Shown here: piece by piece, positions 33,971 through 45,545 of the stretch
Position numbering within the stretch: position 1 is the stretch's first letter
Layout of the letters: the number at the start of each line of letters is the position of its first letter
Assembly (NCBI RefSeq): GCF_019320115.1
Contig: NC_089598.1
Span: 86,815,560-86,879,559, forward strand
Length of the DNA: 64,000 bases
Direction of reading: 5' to 3'
Source of the DNA: Miscanthus floridulus
Lineage: Eukaryota > Streptophyta > Magnoliopsida > Poales > Poaceae
Notes under the pieces: model-generated
Seen by the model: the letters and a program-made list of their open reading frames with translations, nothing else
Databases searched by the model: none
Told to the model about the DNA's origin: nothing
Program-made: the position numbers and the translations under genes

Positions 33971-34469
33971 TCAGCAACAAATACTCTTAGTTAATGTTTG
34001 GTTGAGAGACATCGTGGGATGGGATGGTTCCGTCTCAGTTTCCAGAGACGGGACAATCCCATATGTTGTTTGGTTGAGGAGGGACGGGACGATGTTTTTT
34101 GTTTGGTGGAGCAGGCGGCGGCAACAGTGGAACATGGTGGAAGCAGGAAAATAAAGTAGAGAGAGAAAAAAAATGAGCAGTCTAGATGTTTCCGCCTGCA
34201 AGCACACGTGCTAGTAGAGTCGTTAACAAGGAGTAGCGTTCATATTTAGCAAATAATCCAATCTTTTTAGAATGTTCTATCTAGATTGTTGTAATGGTTT
34301 GTTGTGCGGTTTGTTCCTTTCATTTTTGTTCCTTCTCATCTTTCTTGTTTGTCCTTTCTGGTCTTTATTTAGTAGCACTTTTTCTAGTTTCTTACGACGA
34401 GTTATGTTTGAGGTAACCTAATCCAAACACCGCACTAGTTTGTTTTTACCCCCTTTTCCTTCTTACATA
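33971..34469. other. Intergenic DNA, possible MITE
   Basis: TGTTTGGTTGAGAGACATCG and TGTTTGGTTGAGGAGGGACG recur about 70 bp apart near 33997 and 34067, suggesting MITE-derived sequence. No gene. Confidence 0.35.
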
Positions 34470-35635
34470 TCTAGTATATATAAAATCTCATGGCAACACA
34501 CTTATTGCTCAGTTGTGAAAAAAGGCAGACTAACTTTTGTTTCTCACTATTTGATTGATGGAGCCTGATTGGCAGTTGGCACAACTCCGACGACATCCAT
34601 GTGGGATTTTGATTTTGTGTAATGGTTTAAACTTTAAACATATGTGTATTTTAATTATTAAATAATGTTAGACTATAAAATCTCATGGCAATACACTTAT
34701 TTCAATGCACCGACAACTGGATTCTTGAATTGTGGATCTGGGCTCTTCATCGTCCTCTCCTATTTTTTCTATATATAAGAGGTGGTCTTCTATAAAATAA
34801 AAATTCAGATTGGAGGGAGAAATTTTTTCCGGAAAACGCAGTTAAATCGAGAGGGGACTGTCCAAACTTGCACGGTTTTGATAACGAAGTTCATTGAACC
34901 AAACCCTATTTGATCGTGTGTAACTCATACTATTAGTCTCATGAATGCTGAACAAGCTAGCAAAGTTAGCACTTTGCAAGTTGAGCAGCAACCTGTTGGT
35001 TGCGGCGAATGATGCTATATATACTCCCGTATATGTTTTTTTTTGAGGGATATATGTTTGTTTGCCGAATATACCAACATGATTGTGCACGTGAGATTAT
35101 TATTTTTTCACATCAAGTAAAAACAATTAACTGGACAAATGAACGAGTCTTTGTGAGAACAAATGAGACAAGGAATCTATATCTCTTATAAAAATAAACC
35201 CCACTAGCAATTTATCTTGCCATACAAAATGACCAAATCAATATCCACTAGAACATCCCACTAGCACATTCAACTATCTCATCATGCAAAGTGTCAACAT
35301 CAGCATCTACTAGCACATCCAACTAACGCATGCCATTATCACTCTGTTCGCTTGATCGTATCAGCCATGATATAATATTTTTATCTCACAACAAAACAGC
35401 ATCAGCCGACTTATAAGCAACAGAAACGATCAAGCGAACAAGGTGTATGTCTTCATTCAGCTATGTTCACATTAGCAAACCACATAATTTACTAACATAT
35501 ATTCAGTTGTCCACGTCAGAATACTAAAAATCACCAACTAACATGTATTATGATATTTATTCAATCATATTAGTAAATATAAGTAGTATAATTTCACCAG
35601 TGATTCCCACCCCAACGCGCGAGGCGTTCTTCTAG
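34470..35635 (+). mobile_element. Probable non-autonomous Helitron, 1.17 kb
   Basis: The 5' end TCTAGTATATATAAAATC follows an A (34469). The 3' end is CTAG (35632-35635) followed by T, preceded at about 35614-35628 by a short hairpin AACGC-GCGAG-GCGTT. Insertion between A and T, a TC start and a CTRR end after a hairpin are Helitron hallmarks. No RepHel protein is encoded. TAAAATCTCATGGCAA occurs twice in it (near 34483 and 34676). Contains the MITE at 35345-35440. Confidence 0.55.
35345..35440. mobile_element. 96-bp MITE with TGTTCGCTTGATCGT ends
   Basis: Perfect 15-bp terminal inverted repeats (TGTTCGCTTGATCGT / ACGATCAAGCGAACA) frame a short AT-rich middle. This is a frequent grass MITE design. 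The target duplication is not clear. Confidence 0.7.
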
Positions 35636-35819
35636 TTTATTTTTTCATTAGTATTAACCAAGCAAAAACAATCAACTAGAGAAATGAAAGAGCCGAAGGC
35701 CTAGCTCTGAAAACTATCCAGAACGAAAAACATTTGGCAAGCATTTATATATCCCACATTATTCGTGCAGAACATTTAAGAGCAAGATCGAACCCCCACG
35801 CGCAATCAGCCTCAATGAA

Positions 35820-35925
35820 TCAATCGAACACGGCTAGCTTCTCGTACTCCTTGCCTGCGATCGCTTGGGCCATGACAGCCTCCGGGCTCACCACGCCATC
35901 GTTCTCCAAGAAGAGCTTGACCAGG
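35820..35925 (-). pseudogene. C-terminal piece of the DUF2828 gene, cut off by CACTA B
   Basis: On the minus strand the frame reads LVKLFLENDGVVSPEAVMAQ and then AIAGKEYEKLAVFD with a TGA at 35820-35822. It continues exactly from the frame that reaches 48125 on the other side of CACTA B (GVAMVSRFSKN), so one gene was split. See 48125-50113. Confidence 0.88.
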
Positions 35926-35969
35926 CACTCTTAGAGAACATATTTTAGAATATGTCCGAATTTGGTATT

Positions 35970-36163
35970 AGTCTCGGTATTTTTTTTTTCTCCTGGGACT
36001 AAAGGATCCTTTAGTCCCGGTTGGTAATACCAACTAGGACTAAAGGTTCCTATCCAACGGTCGTTCGCGGGGCAGGGATCTTTAGTCCCGGTTTGGGTGA
36101 TGTCCCAGGAATAAAGATTAATCTTTAGTCCCGGTTTGGCCCCCTAATCGGGACTAATTATCC
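35970..36163. repeat. Left subterminal array of CACTA B (TTTAGTCCCGG)
   Basis: Inverted pairs of CCTTTAGTCCCGGTT and CGGGACTAAAGG. A TATA-like CCTATAGAC lies directly inside at 36167-36175, probably the promoter of the first transcript. Confidence 0.85.
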
Positions 36164-37544
36164 CAGCCTATAGACCAGCTCATTTCTTCCTCCCCGAGCC
36201 CGAACCGTTCCATTCAAACTCACTGCCTCTGTTCTTCAGTTTGATGTTGTTCTTGCTCTCTCCCCCTCTATTGGTGTTGCTCTTCGATTTTGGAGGTAAC
36301 AAACTTAATCCTCTTATGTTTTATCAGTAGCTTATCTCATTTTGCGATGTAGATGCATGTGTAACTTTATATGTTGGACTTTATTATGATTTTATATGTC
36401 ATTTTTAGCTCAAAATCACATGATGATTTGCATATATGTTTGGATAAACAAAAGTTAAATTAGTTCATCAAAATCACGCCTCGCTCGTCCTCGTTGGAGC
36501 ACGCGCCATCCTCGTCCCCGGCGGCTTACGTGATCTTATAATTAATTTTTCCATGAAATGAAAAACTTAGAAAATAGTTAGAAAATTGTAGAAAATCCGT
36601 ACTAGTTGAACTTGCGGACCGTGTTCAGCTCGGCGAGCATGTTCTCTGTCGAGCGGTAACGGACGTCAAGGAGGAGCTTTGATTTTATGAGGGAGAGCGG
36701 CAACGGTCGTGGAAGACCGTGTTCCCTTCCTCGTAGAATCGGAGCTCTTCCTTGGTCAAGTACAGTGCCGTCCAGTGGAGAAATATTCGCCGAGATGATC
36801 ACGTAAGCAAGGCCAACTAGTACGGATGGTTATTTATTGAAACATGTTTTTGAGCTATAATTTGATGGATATTTGATAACTTTAGACCTACAAATGTCAT
36901 ATACAAATGTTACTATCCTCGGCAACCTAAACGCCCGCGAGCTCGCCGATATCGAGCAGGTCACTTAGAATTATTTTTTCCATAAAATGAAATACTTAGA
37001 AATCATGCCTTTTATTTTTTAGAATTAAATTTTCCATGAAATGAAAAACTTAGAAAATAGTTAGAAAATTATAGAAAATCCGTACTAGTTGAACTTGCGG
37101 ACCATGTTCATCTCGGCGAGCATGTTCTCTGCCGAGCGGTAACGGACGTCAAGGAGGAGCTTTGATTCTACGAGGGAGAGCGGCAACGGTCGTGGAAGAC
37201 CGTGTTTCCTTCCTCGTATAATCAGAGCTCTTTCTTGGCCAAGTACGGTGCCGTCCGGTGGAGAAATGCTCGCCGAGATGATCACGTAAGCAAGGTCAAC
37301 TAGTACGGATGGTTATTTATTGAAACATGTTTTTGAGCTATGTGATTTCTATGTCATTTTTAGCTCAAAATCACATGATGATTTACAATAGTAAAATCAC
37401 TTGATAGTTTGGTATTTTACTATTATACATAGTACATATTTCATGGTTTAGTTAGATAAATAAATAATTTTAGTTTTGTTTAAATATATTATTTTAGAAA
37501 ATGTGAAATTTACACTAGTTTGCAAAAATAAGTATAGAAAGTAG
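36164..37544 (+). other. Leader region of the CACTA B first transcript, with a 480-bp tandem duplication
   Basis: About 36180-36300 looks like a spliced leader (TTTTGGAGGTAAC donor near 36292). From 36541 a segment recurs from 37023 with few differences; the period is about 482 bp. Each copy holds an exon-like GC-rich block (36600-36805 and 37083-37288) starting ACTAGTTGAACTTGCGGACC. It opens as a frame of about 66 codons on the minus strand in both copies. Its origin is unknown; it may be captured host exon sequence. Confidence 0.6.
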
Positions 37545-38065
37545 ATGACAACTGGTACCGGATCATCGGCCTCTCGTTCGGTTGCGAAACGACTGAGGCC
37601 AGAACTCCCTCTCATTATCTGCGGCAAGTGTAAGCAGAAGATTGTAATGGAGTACCGAGTCAAGAGACAGGGACCCAACAAGGGTCGTGTTTTCTACAAG
37701 TGCCCGGATCGCGATGTGAGTTTCTTACGCATTTGATTATTATGGCTAATTGACCTGCTTTTCTTGAATATTTTTGACTAAATATTTTTTGGCTTTAATT
37801 TCAGTGGGAGGGCAATGGATGCGATGGTTGGTACTGGGAGGAAGATTATGCTACATACGTGCAGAATTCGGGTGCGCTTGAGGTAGTGGCTGCTGATGAT
37901 GAGGCAGTGAGCCAGCAGGAGAAGCTTATTGATATTCAACAGACGAATGATTTGTCTGTTTTAGTTGCGTACGGTCACGAAATAATTATGTTACTGAAGT
38001 GCATTGTAGTTTTAGTTTGTTTAGTGATAGTTGGGATTGCTTACGTTGTAGCCAGGCTTAGTTAA
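37545..38065 (+). CDS. Two-exon GRF-type zinc-finger protein with C-terminal membrane segment
   Basis: Exon 1 is 37545-37715, the intron 37716-37804 (GTGAGT...TTTCAG) and exon 2 37805-38065, giving 143 residues without any interruption. Residues 26-63 form a GRF zinc finger: Cys26, Cys29, the diagnostic NKGRVFYKC (Cys53) and Cys63 in GNGCDGW. A Ser/Arg-rich N-terminus precedes it. Residues about 116-140 are a hydrophobic helix (IVVLVCLVIVGIAYVVA) followed by a short basic tail, so a tail-anchored membrane protein is likely. GRF fingers bind single-stranded nucleic acids in known proteins. Here the gene lies inside CACTA B just upstream of TNP2, whose start codon is 88 bp after this stop. It is the only long gene of the element that remains open. 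Its role in the element is unknown. Confidence 0.8.
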
Positions 38066-38152
38066 TTAATCAATTGTGTGTGTCATCTATGTTGTGTAAT
38101 AAAATACTTAATTATGTTTAAGGTTTTCATAATTTATCGTGTAATGCAGATT

Positions 38153-41100
38153 ATGTCACGCCATTGGATGTACAATGCTGATCGCCGCTCCCAAGACTTT
38201 ATTGAGGGCGTGAACTATTTCTTAGGTATGGCTGAGGCAAATAAGCGGGATGGTTTCATATGCTGTCCATGTGCCATATGTAAGAATTTAAAGGAATATT
38301 CAAACCCAATGAGCCTTCATTCACATTTGCTTAAGTCAGGTTTCATGTCAAACTATATATGTTGGACTAAGCATGGAGAAAGCGGGGTCATGATGGAAGA
38401 AGGTGAAGGAGAAGATTTAGACATTGATGACATTATTGCTCAGTATGGTGCCTTTGATGATACTACAATGGGGGGAGATGAAGAAGAGGTAGCGGCAGAA
38501 GATGATCTCGGTGATGCTCTTGGCGATGCCATTCGTGATGCATAACAAGAATGTGAAAGTGAAAAAGAGAAAGTTAAGTTCGAACGCATGCTTGAGGATC
38601 ATAGGAAGTTGCTATACCCGACGGCTGAAGAGGGGCAAAAAAAAGTTGGGTACAACACTGGAATTGCTACAGTGGAAGGCAAAGAATGGTGTATCCGACA
38701 AGGCATTTGGGAATTTATTGAACCTCATAAAGAAGATGCTTTCGAAGCCAAATGAATTATCCACCACTACGTATGAAGTAAAAAAGGTTGTCTGCCCTTT
38801 AGGATTAAAAATCCAAAAGATACATGCATGTCCTAATGACTGCATCCTCTACCATGGCAATGAATACGAGAATTTGGATGAATGCCCGGTATGTAAAGCA
38901 ACGCGGTATAATATCAGGCGCGATGATCCTGGTGACGTCGAGGGTGAACAACGTCCTAGAAAGAAAATCCCTGCCTAGGTTATGTGGTATGCTCCTATAA
39001 TACCACACTTAAAACGTTTGTTCAGAAATAAAGACCATGCAAAGTTATTGCGGTGGCATAAAGAAGACCGTAAGGTAGACAATATGCTGAGACACCCAGC
39101 TGATGGGTCCCAGTGGAGAGCGATAGATAGGGAATTTCCAGAGTTTGCAAATGAGGCTAGAAACTTAAGGTTCGCCTTAAGTACAGATGGTATGAATCCT
39201 TTTGGGGAGCAGAGCACTAGTCATAGCACTTGGCCAGTTACTCTATGTATCTACAACCTTCCTCCATGGTTATGCATGAAGCGGAAGTTCATTATGATGC
39301 CGATCCTCATCCAAGGTCCGAGGCAACCTGGCAACGACATTGATGTCTATCTGAAGCCATTAGTTGAAAAACTTCTAGTTTTATGGAACAAACCAGGTGT
39401 ACGTGTCTGGGATGAGTACAAACAAGAACACTTTGACCTACGAGCAATGTTGTTCATAACAATCAATGATTGGCCTGCTTTAAGTAATCTTTCAGGTCAG
39501 ACAAACAAAGGATATAATGCATGCACACATTGTTTTGATGACCTTGACAGTATATATTTGAAAAGATGTCGAAAGGTCGTGTACCTTGGCCATCGCCGAT
39601 TCCTTCCTTTGAATCACCAAGTAAGAAAGAAAGGTAAGCATTTTAAAGATAAGCCAGACCACCGGAAGAAGCCTCATAACCGAACCGGGGAAGATATACT
39701 CGCAATGGTCAAGGATGTGAAAGTAGTATTTGGAAAGGGACAAGGCAGCGAATCTGTTCCCAAAGATGCTAAGGGACACACACCCATGTGGAAAAAGAAG
39801 TCCATCTTTTAGGAGCTACCCTATTGGCAAGTCCTAGAGGTCCATAACGCAATCGACGTGATGCACCTGACAAAGAATCTTTGTGTGAACCTGTTAGGAT
39901 TCATGGGTGTGTACGGGAAGCCAAAGGATTCACTTGAAGCACGCCAGGACTTGCAGGGCATAAAAGAACGAGACAACATTCATCCAGAGAAGACAGATGA
40001 TGGACGTCATTACTTAAGTCCTGCTAGCTACACGCTTAGCAAAGAAGAGAGGGACAGCATATTCGAATGTCTAAGCAGCATCAAGGTCCCATCGGGATTC
40101 TCCTCCAATATAAAGGGTATAATAAATGTGCCAGAGAAGAAATTCCTAAACTTAAAGTCCCACGACTACCACGTGCTTATGACGCAATTGCTTCCAATTG
40201 CTTTAAGAGGAATTCTACCTCCACATGTACGTCTAGCCACCGTGAAGCTATGTGCATTCCTCAATGCAATTTCTTAGAAGGCAATCAATCTAGTGGAACT
40301 AGCTACTCTACAGAATGATGTGGTTCAATGTCTTGTTAGCTTTGAGTTGGTGTTCCTTCCATCCTTCTTTAATATCATGACACACCTCCTAGTTCATTTG
40401 GTGAAGGAGATTAGTATTTTTGGACTTGTGTTCTTACATAACATGTTCCCCTTCGAGAGGTTTATGGGAGTCTTGAAGAAATATGTGAAAGTCCGTTCTA
40501 AGTCTGAAGAAAGCATCGCCTAGGGCTATGGAACAGAGGAGGTCATTGAGTTTTATGTTGACTTTATTCCTGACCTTGCCCCGATTGGCTTTCCCGAATC
40601 GCGACACGAGAGGAGACTCAGTGGTAAAGAAACTTTAGGGAAGAAAACATATATTGGCATGGAAGACGATTATTTCAATAAAGCACACTACATAGTTCTT
40701 CAAAACTCGTCATTGGTGCATCCGTACATCGAGATACATAAGGAGTTCTTACGATCCAAGTTTCCAGGGAAGACTGAAGCTTGGATTAGGCGTCAGCACA
40801 TGGAAAGTTTCAGTGGTTGGTTGCGAAAAGAATGTCAAGGCGATGACAATATTGATGAGCAACTGTATTTGTTGGCTAGGCAACCATCGTGGCATATCCT
40901 CACGTACCAAGGGTACGAGATAAATGTGAATACATTTTACACAGTTGCCCAAGATAAAAGGAGCACCAATCAAAATAGCGGTGTTCGCATAGATGGTACA
41001 GATCTAAATGGGAATATACAAACATATTATGGCCGCATAGAAGATATATGGGAACTAGACTACGCACCTAATTTTAAAGTCCCTTTGTTCCGGTGCCAAT

Positions 41101-41513
41101 GGGTGAAGCTGACCGAAGGAGGGGTAACAGTCGACAAAGAGTATGGAATGACAACAGTAGACCTCAACAATATTGGGTACAAAGACGAACCATTCGTCCT
41201 TGCTGCCGATGTGAGTCAGATGTTCTATGTGAAAGACATGTCTACAAAATCAAAGAGAGGAAAAAACGAAGACATCAACTCAATGATCAATAAGCCAAAG
41301 CGCCACATAGTTCTTTCTGGGAAAATAAATATAGTAGGAATTGAAGACAAGTCAGACATGTCAGAAGATTATAAAAGAAATGTCCGAATTCCACCCTTCA
41401 TAGTGAAGAAAGATCCAAGCATCATGTTAAATGATGAAGACACTCTATGGTTACGACAAGATCATAACCAAGGGTCATACATCAAGAAGAAATTCACTGT
41501 TGTGCCCGCATGA
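38153..41513 (+). pseudogene. TNP2-like transposase of CACTA B, five stops and one frameshift
   Basis: The start MSRHWMYNADRRS follows a TGCAG acceptor-like site. The N-terminal transposase-associated domain (CPCAICKNL, LHSHLLKSGF) leads to a zinc-ribbon-like segment (HACPNDCILYHG...CPVCK), the Transposase_21 core (NDWPALSNLSGQTNKGYNAC), DUF4218 (LPSFFNIMTHLLVHLVKEI) and DUF4216 (QNSGVRIDGTD, WELDYAP, LFRCQW). Stops lie at 38543-38545, 38976-38978, 39810-39812, 40275-40277 and 40521-40523. A frame change occurs at the A-run near 38637-38645, where one extra A explains the shift. Length and order match element A's TNP2, but the sequence is only moderately similar, so the two elements are different families. 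Confidence 0.9.
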
Positions 41514-41559
41514 TACAACGATGCACTGTTGTGACATAGTTTTAGAAAGTCTATATGAG

Positions 41560-42589
41560 ATTCAAGAATTTATGACTAGTGTTTGATAAAACTTTCTCAA
41601 ATAGGAAAATGAGCTATGTAACAATTGTAGATCTTGCTGAGATGATCAAACTTGGTATTCAGAGTTTTTTCATCTGAGGTCATTTAGTGTCTCATTTGAG
41701 CAAGTTTGACCAAGTCAAATTTGGTCAAATGAAAATACAACACTTTGACTCTAGTATTATGGACTCTAAATGACTTCAAATTAAAAAGTTTTGAATACCA
41801 AGTTTGTCAAACTCATCAAGATCTACAATTGTTGTTTTGGTCAACTTTCCATTTGAGATAGCTTGGATGGTTCAAATTTGTGATTTTTAAATTTCTACGC
41901 CTACAAACTATTTTTCGGAACCCTAGATTGTCTCAAATTGAAAAGTTTTGAATACCAAGTTTGTTGATCTCATCAAGATATACAATTGTTGTTTTGGTCA
42001 ACTTTCCATTTGAGAAAGTTTATATGGTTCAAATTTGTGATTTTTAAATTTCGACGCCTACAAACTAGTTTTCGGAACCCTAGATTGTCTCAAATTGAAA
42101 AGTTTTGAATATTAAGTTTGTTCAAATCATCAAGATCTACAATCCTTATATAGGCCATTTTTCATTTGAAAAAGTTGTAGAACAAAAATACTACATTTTC
42201 TTTATTTTTATAGGTTCAACAAAAATTTCCTGTCATTTTGGTAAAAAAACCGAGAAAAAATTGAAACATTGACGTTACAATATTGTGATAATAAATTTCC
42301 TACCGAATAATATTAGTTTTATTAATTTTAAGTTACAAATATATTTTTGCATTAACAAAATACTTAGTATTAGTAACATTTATATTCTATATTCATAAAA
42401 GAAATTAAAAACTTTATGTTACAAAATTTTCCTATTTATAATAAATAATTAGTTAATCAATAGTATTTTTTAAAATAAATATTGCAAAGTATTGAAGTTG
42501 CTATAGAATTAATTAGTATTAAACAAGGAGAACAAAATCAAAATCCTAGACCTTTCCAATTACTCTGGCGGGCTGCCAAAATTTTCAGG
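41560..42589. repeat. AT-rich spacer of CACTA B with tandem repeats
   Basis: Between the TNP2 stop and the second promoter. A unit of about 125 bp containing TTGTTTTGGTCAACTTTCC, CGCCTACAAACTA and GGAACCCTAGATTGTCTCA recurs near 41830, 41950 and 42070. 42200-42560 is plain AT-rich DNA. Matches in position and style the spacer of element A. Confidence 0.7.
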
Positions 42590-42593
42590 CCTT

Positions 42594-42774
42594 CAGTCCC
42601 GGCCCAGGCCAAGAACCGGGACTAAAGGGTAGGCGGAATTGCCAGTCCAAAAATACCTTTAGTCCCGGCTGATAACACCAACCGGGACTAAAGATCCTTT
42701 AGTCCCGGCTGGTAAGCCGAGCCGAGACTAAAGGATGTTTAGTCCCGGTTGGTGTTACCAGCCGGGACTAAAGG
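42594..42774. repeat. Internal TTTAGTCCCGG palindromes of CACTA B
   Basis: Four to five copies of the subterminal unit in inverted pairs, ending 9 bp before the TATA box of the second gene. These are 5-6 kb from either terminus. Confidence 0.85.
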
Positions 42775-42783
42775 GTCTCGGCC

Positions 42784-42791
42784 TATATATA
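42784..42791 (+). promoter_or_regulatory. TATA box of the TNPA-Ulp1 gene of CACTA B
   Basis: CCTATATATATC directly after the internal palindromes, followed by a GC-rich leader (about 42810-43008) and an AT-rich repetitive intron (43010-43690, ATTAGTAATTCTATCT-type repeats) before the ATG at 43699. Confidence 0.65.
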
Positions 42792-43698
42792 TCGAACGGT
42801 TCCTCTGTTCATCGTCTACTTTTCGATCTACAACGTCGATCTCGTCTCTGCCGCGCCCGGCCACGTCGAGCTCTGCCGTGCCACCGTCGTACGTCGTCTA
42901 CCCCCGCCCGGCCTCATCGTCGAGCCCCGCCCGGCGGCCGTCGAGCTCGTCTCCGCCGTACGCCGGCCAGCACGCCCGCCATCCGCCCGCCTGCTAGCTA
43001 TAGCTCGGCCATATTTTTTTAGATAGTTTTTAGATAGTTTTTTAGTTTGTTTTAGATAGTTTTTGATATATGTTAATTAGATTTAAATGTATTAAAATTT
43101 AATTAGTACTTTATTTAGATAGTTTTTAGATAGTTTTTTATTATAGTTTTTGATATATTTAGTAATTATTATTCTATCTCTCTATATATGTGTTAGATTT
43201 AATTTTGATTTAGTAATTCTATCTATGTATATATGTTAGGTTTAATTAGATTTAGTAATTAATTCTATCTAGATATATGTGTGTTATTTTATTTAATTGG
43301 ATTTAGTAATTATATTCTATCTCTCTATATATATGTTAGATTTAATTTTGTTTTAGTAATTGACACATGCATATTTTATTAGTAATTCTATCTCTATATC
43401 ACATGCATATTTTATTTCAGTAATTCTATCTATATATCACTTGGATATTTTATTAGTAATTCTATCTATATCACATGTATCTAGAGAGAGATTCTATATG
43501 TATTATCACTTATTTCCATGTTTTTGGATCGAAAGTGTTTTTGATTCGATTCCAAAGCCTATACTTATTATTGTTTATCCTTATGAAATATTATGTGTTA
43601 TTATATTTAATTAGATTTAGTAATTCTATATGTGTTATCACATGTACTTATGTTATGTGACATAGTAATTCTATCTATGTGTTATCTTGAAGATACAA

Positions 43699-45468
43699 AT
43701 GGCTGCTTCGGATGATAACTTGAATGATGACATAATGGCGGATATTATCAACGCCGGCACCAATGCGAATGTAGATGACACGAGTCAGTACTTTGCTAAT
43801 TATGAGGATATCCTAAATATCCCGGTGGTTGAAGATCAACAAATTGTCGCGCAAGAAAATACTGGCGAGATATATTCGATTATCTATCATCTCTTATAGA
43901 TGCATGCGTACGTATATTTGTTGTTAGTCGTTGTGTTTCTACTCATGTAGCCGGTCTCTGGATCTACATCAACCACCGGCAAGAGTAGGAAAGTCCGAGG
44001 GCCAAAAAAGCCATTAGAGGGCCGTTTCATAATATCAGAATTCGACACCGACACCGGCAAACCATTGGGACCACATGCTCAAACATATGTCAATCAATAT
44101 GGGTTCATTGTAAGAGATAGGATCCCAGTTAGTGCTCATGAATGGAAGCAGAAGATATCCGCTCTTAATGTTAGTTTTGTATCTGATCGTGACAAGGACC
44201 TAGCTTGGAGAGATATCACTCAGCATTTCACATTACAAGCAGATGATGCTTTGAAGGAGCTAGTGAGGGATTGGACAATGAAGAAGATGGCAACATTGTT
44301 CCAGAGTTGAAAGAAGACATTGTATAAAAAGTTTATCTTGAAGAATGAAACGCCGGATTTCAATGCTAAGGCGTTTGTCAAGTTGGAGTCCCATTGGGAT
44401 GACTTCGTACAATACAAGACATCTCAAGAGAGTGAGGAACATGTGATGAGGAATCAGCAGAATGCCCAACAGAAGCAATACCATCATCGCATGGGATCAG
44501 GTGGTTATAGGAGTGCTATTCCCAAGTGGCAGAACCTAGAAGCAGAGATTACTGCCAAGGGAATCATACCTGAAACAATAGAGAAGAACTGGCCTCAATG
44601 CACGAAGAATTGGTTCTACGCTCATGGGAGAAGCCTAGACCCAGACACTGGCAAGCTAATTTTCGGCCAAAAAATTGAGAGAGCAACATAGAGACTAGCT
44701 CGTGCTAGGGAAGAAGCGGATAGTGGTGTTTTCAAGCTCAACAGAGAAAAGGATGAATTGACATATGCCCTAGAGAATCCCGAACACGGTGGTCGAACAA
44801 GAGGCTATGGGGCGGTTCCATGGCTACAAGCATTTCCAGTAGACAAGGATACCTACAGAAGCCGCCAGAGAAAGAAGGATGAGGAGGCAGACCGAATTCG
44901 TGTATTGGAGCAATTTGTTAATGAGTCACGACAAGCATTGCTTGAATCACGTGAACGAGAAAAATCTCTTGAGGCAAGAATGCAGGAGGAGATCAAGAGG
45001 CAAGTGCAGCTAGCAATGAGTCAAATGCAATCGCAATCAACGCCGGGAGTTACCATTAGCCCCGTTGGTCAGATGAAAAGCAGTTGTGCTTCCACAGAGT
45101 TGCCAGTTATTCAAGATGACACTGGGTTGCGCTTCCCTGTTGATGACATTACCGAGCCTCTAACAACATGTGAGCTGCACATTCCAGATGGTAATAATGC
45201 ATCAATCATGGTGGTTGTCGGGGTTGTATCTCCAATAGACCGAACGAAGACACCAAGAATCCATGGGTCAGTTATTCAACCTGGATATGCTAGCGTCTTG
45301 GTCGATAGAGTGCTCAAAGGTTACAGCAATGTTCCTCTTGACATTGAAGGCGGTGATGGGGAGAAGACACTAGGAGAAGCAGAGAAGACATTTATTCAAT
45401 GGCGCAAATGCTTCATCATCATTCCTGGGGCACCACCGCTTCCCCTACCTCACCCTAGGTACGAATGA
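43699..45468 (+). pseudogene. TNPA-like (Transposase_24) part of the second gene of CACTA B
   Basis: The start MAASDDNLNDDI is an acidic short exon; its donor is unclear, and a second exon begins at 43951 after a CATGTAG acceptor (PVSGSTSTTGKSRKVRGP). The Transposase_24 region follows: KQYHHRMGSGGYRSAIPKW, NWFYAHGRSLD and GGRTRGYGAVPWLQAF, then a coiled coil rich in Glu/Arg (about 44900-45020). In-frame stops lie at 44308-44310 (TGA, probably Trp) and 44689-44691 (TAG, probably Gln). The frame continues to PHPR with a GTACGA donor near 45459. Expected role: binding of the TTTAGTCCC palindromes in partnership with TNP2, by analogy with En/Spm. Confidence 0.82.
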
Positions 45469-45545
45469 AAGTGAATGAAATATTATTTTCCATTAATTTT
45501 ATATTGGCTTCAAAAAATAATTGACCCACAACTTGTTTTTGTAGC

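Noticed and set aside
36602..36802. Minus-strand frame of 66 codons, also at 37085-37285
   Set aside because: Present in both halves of a tandem duplication, but with no recognisable family or start context; kept only as a repeat observation.
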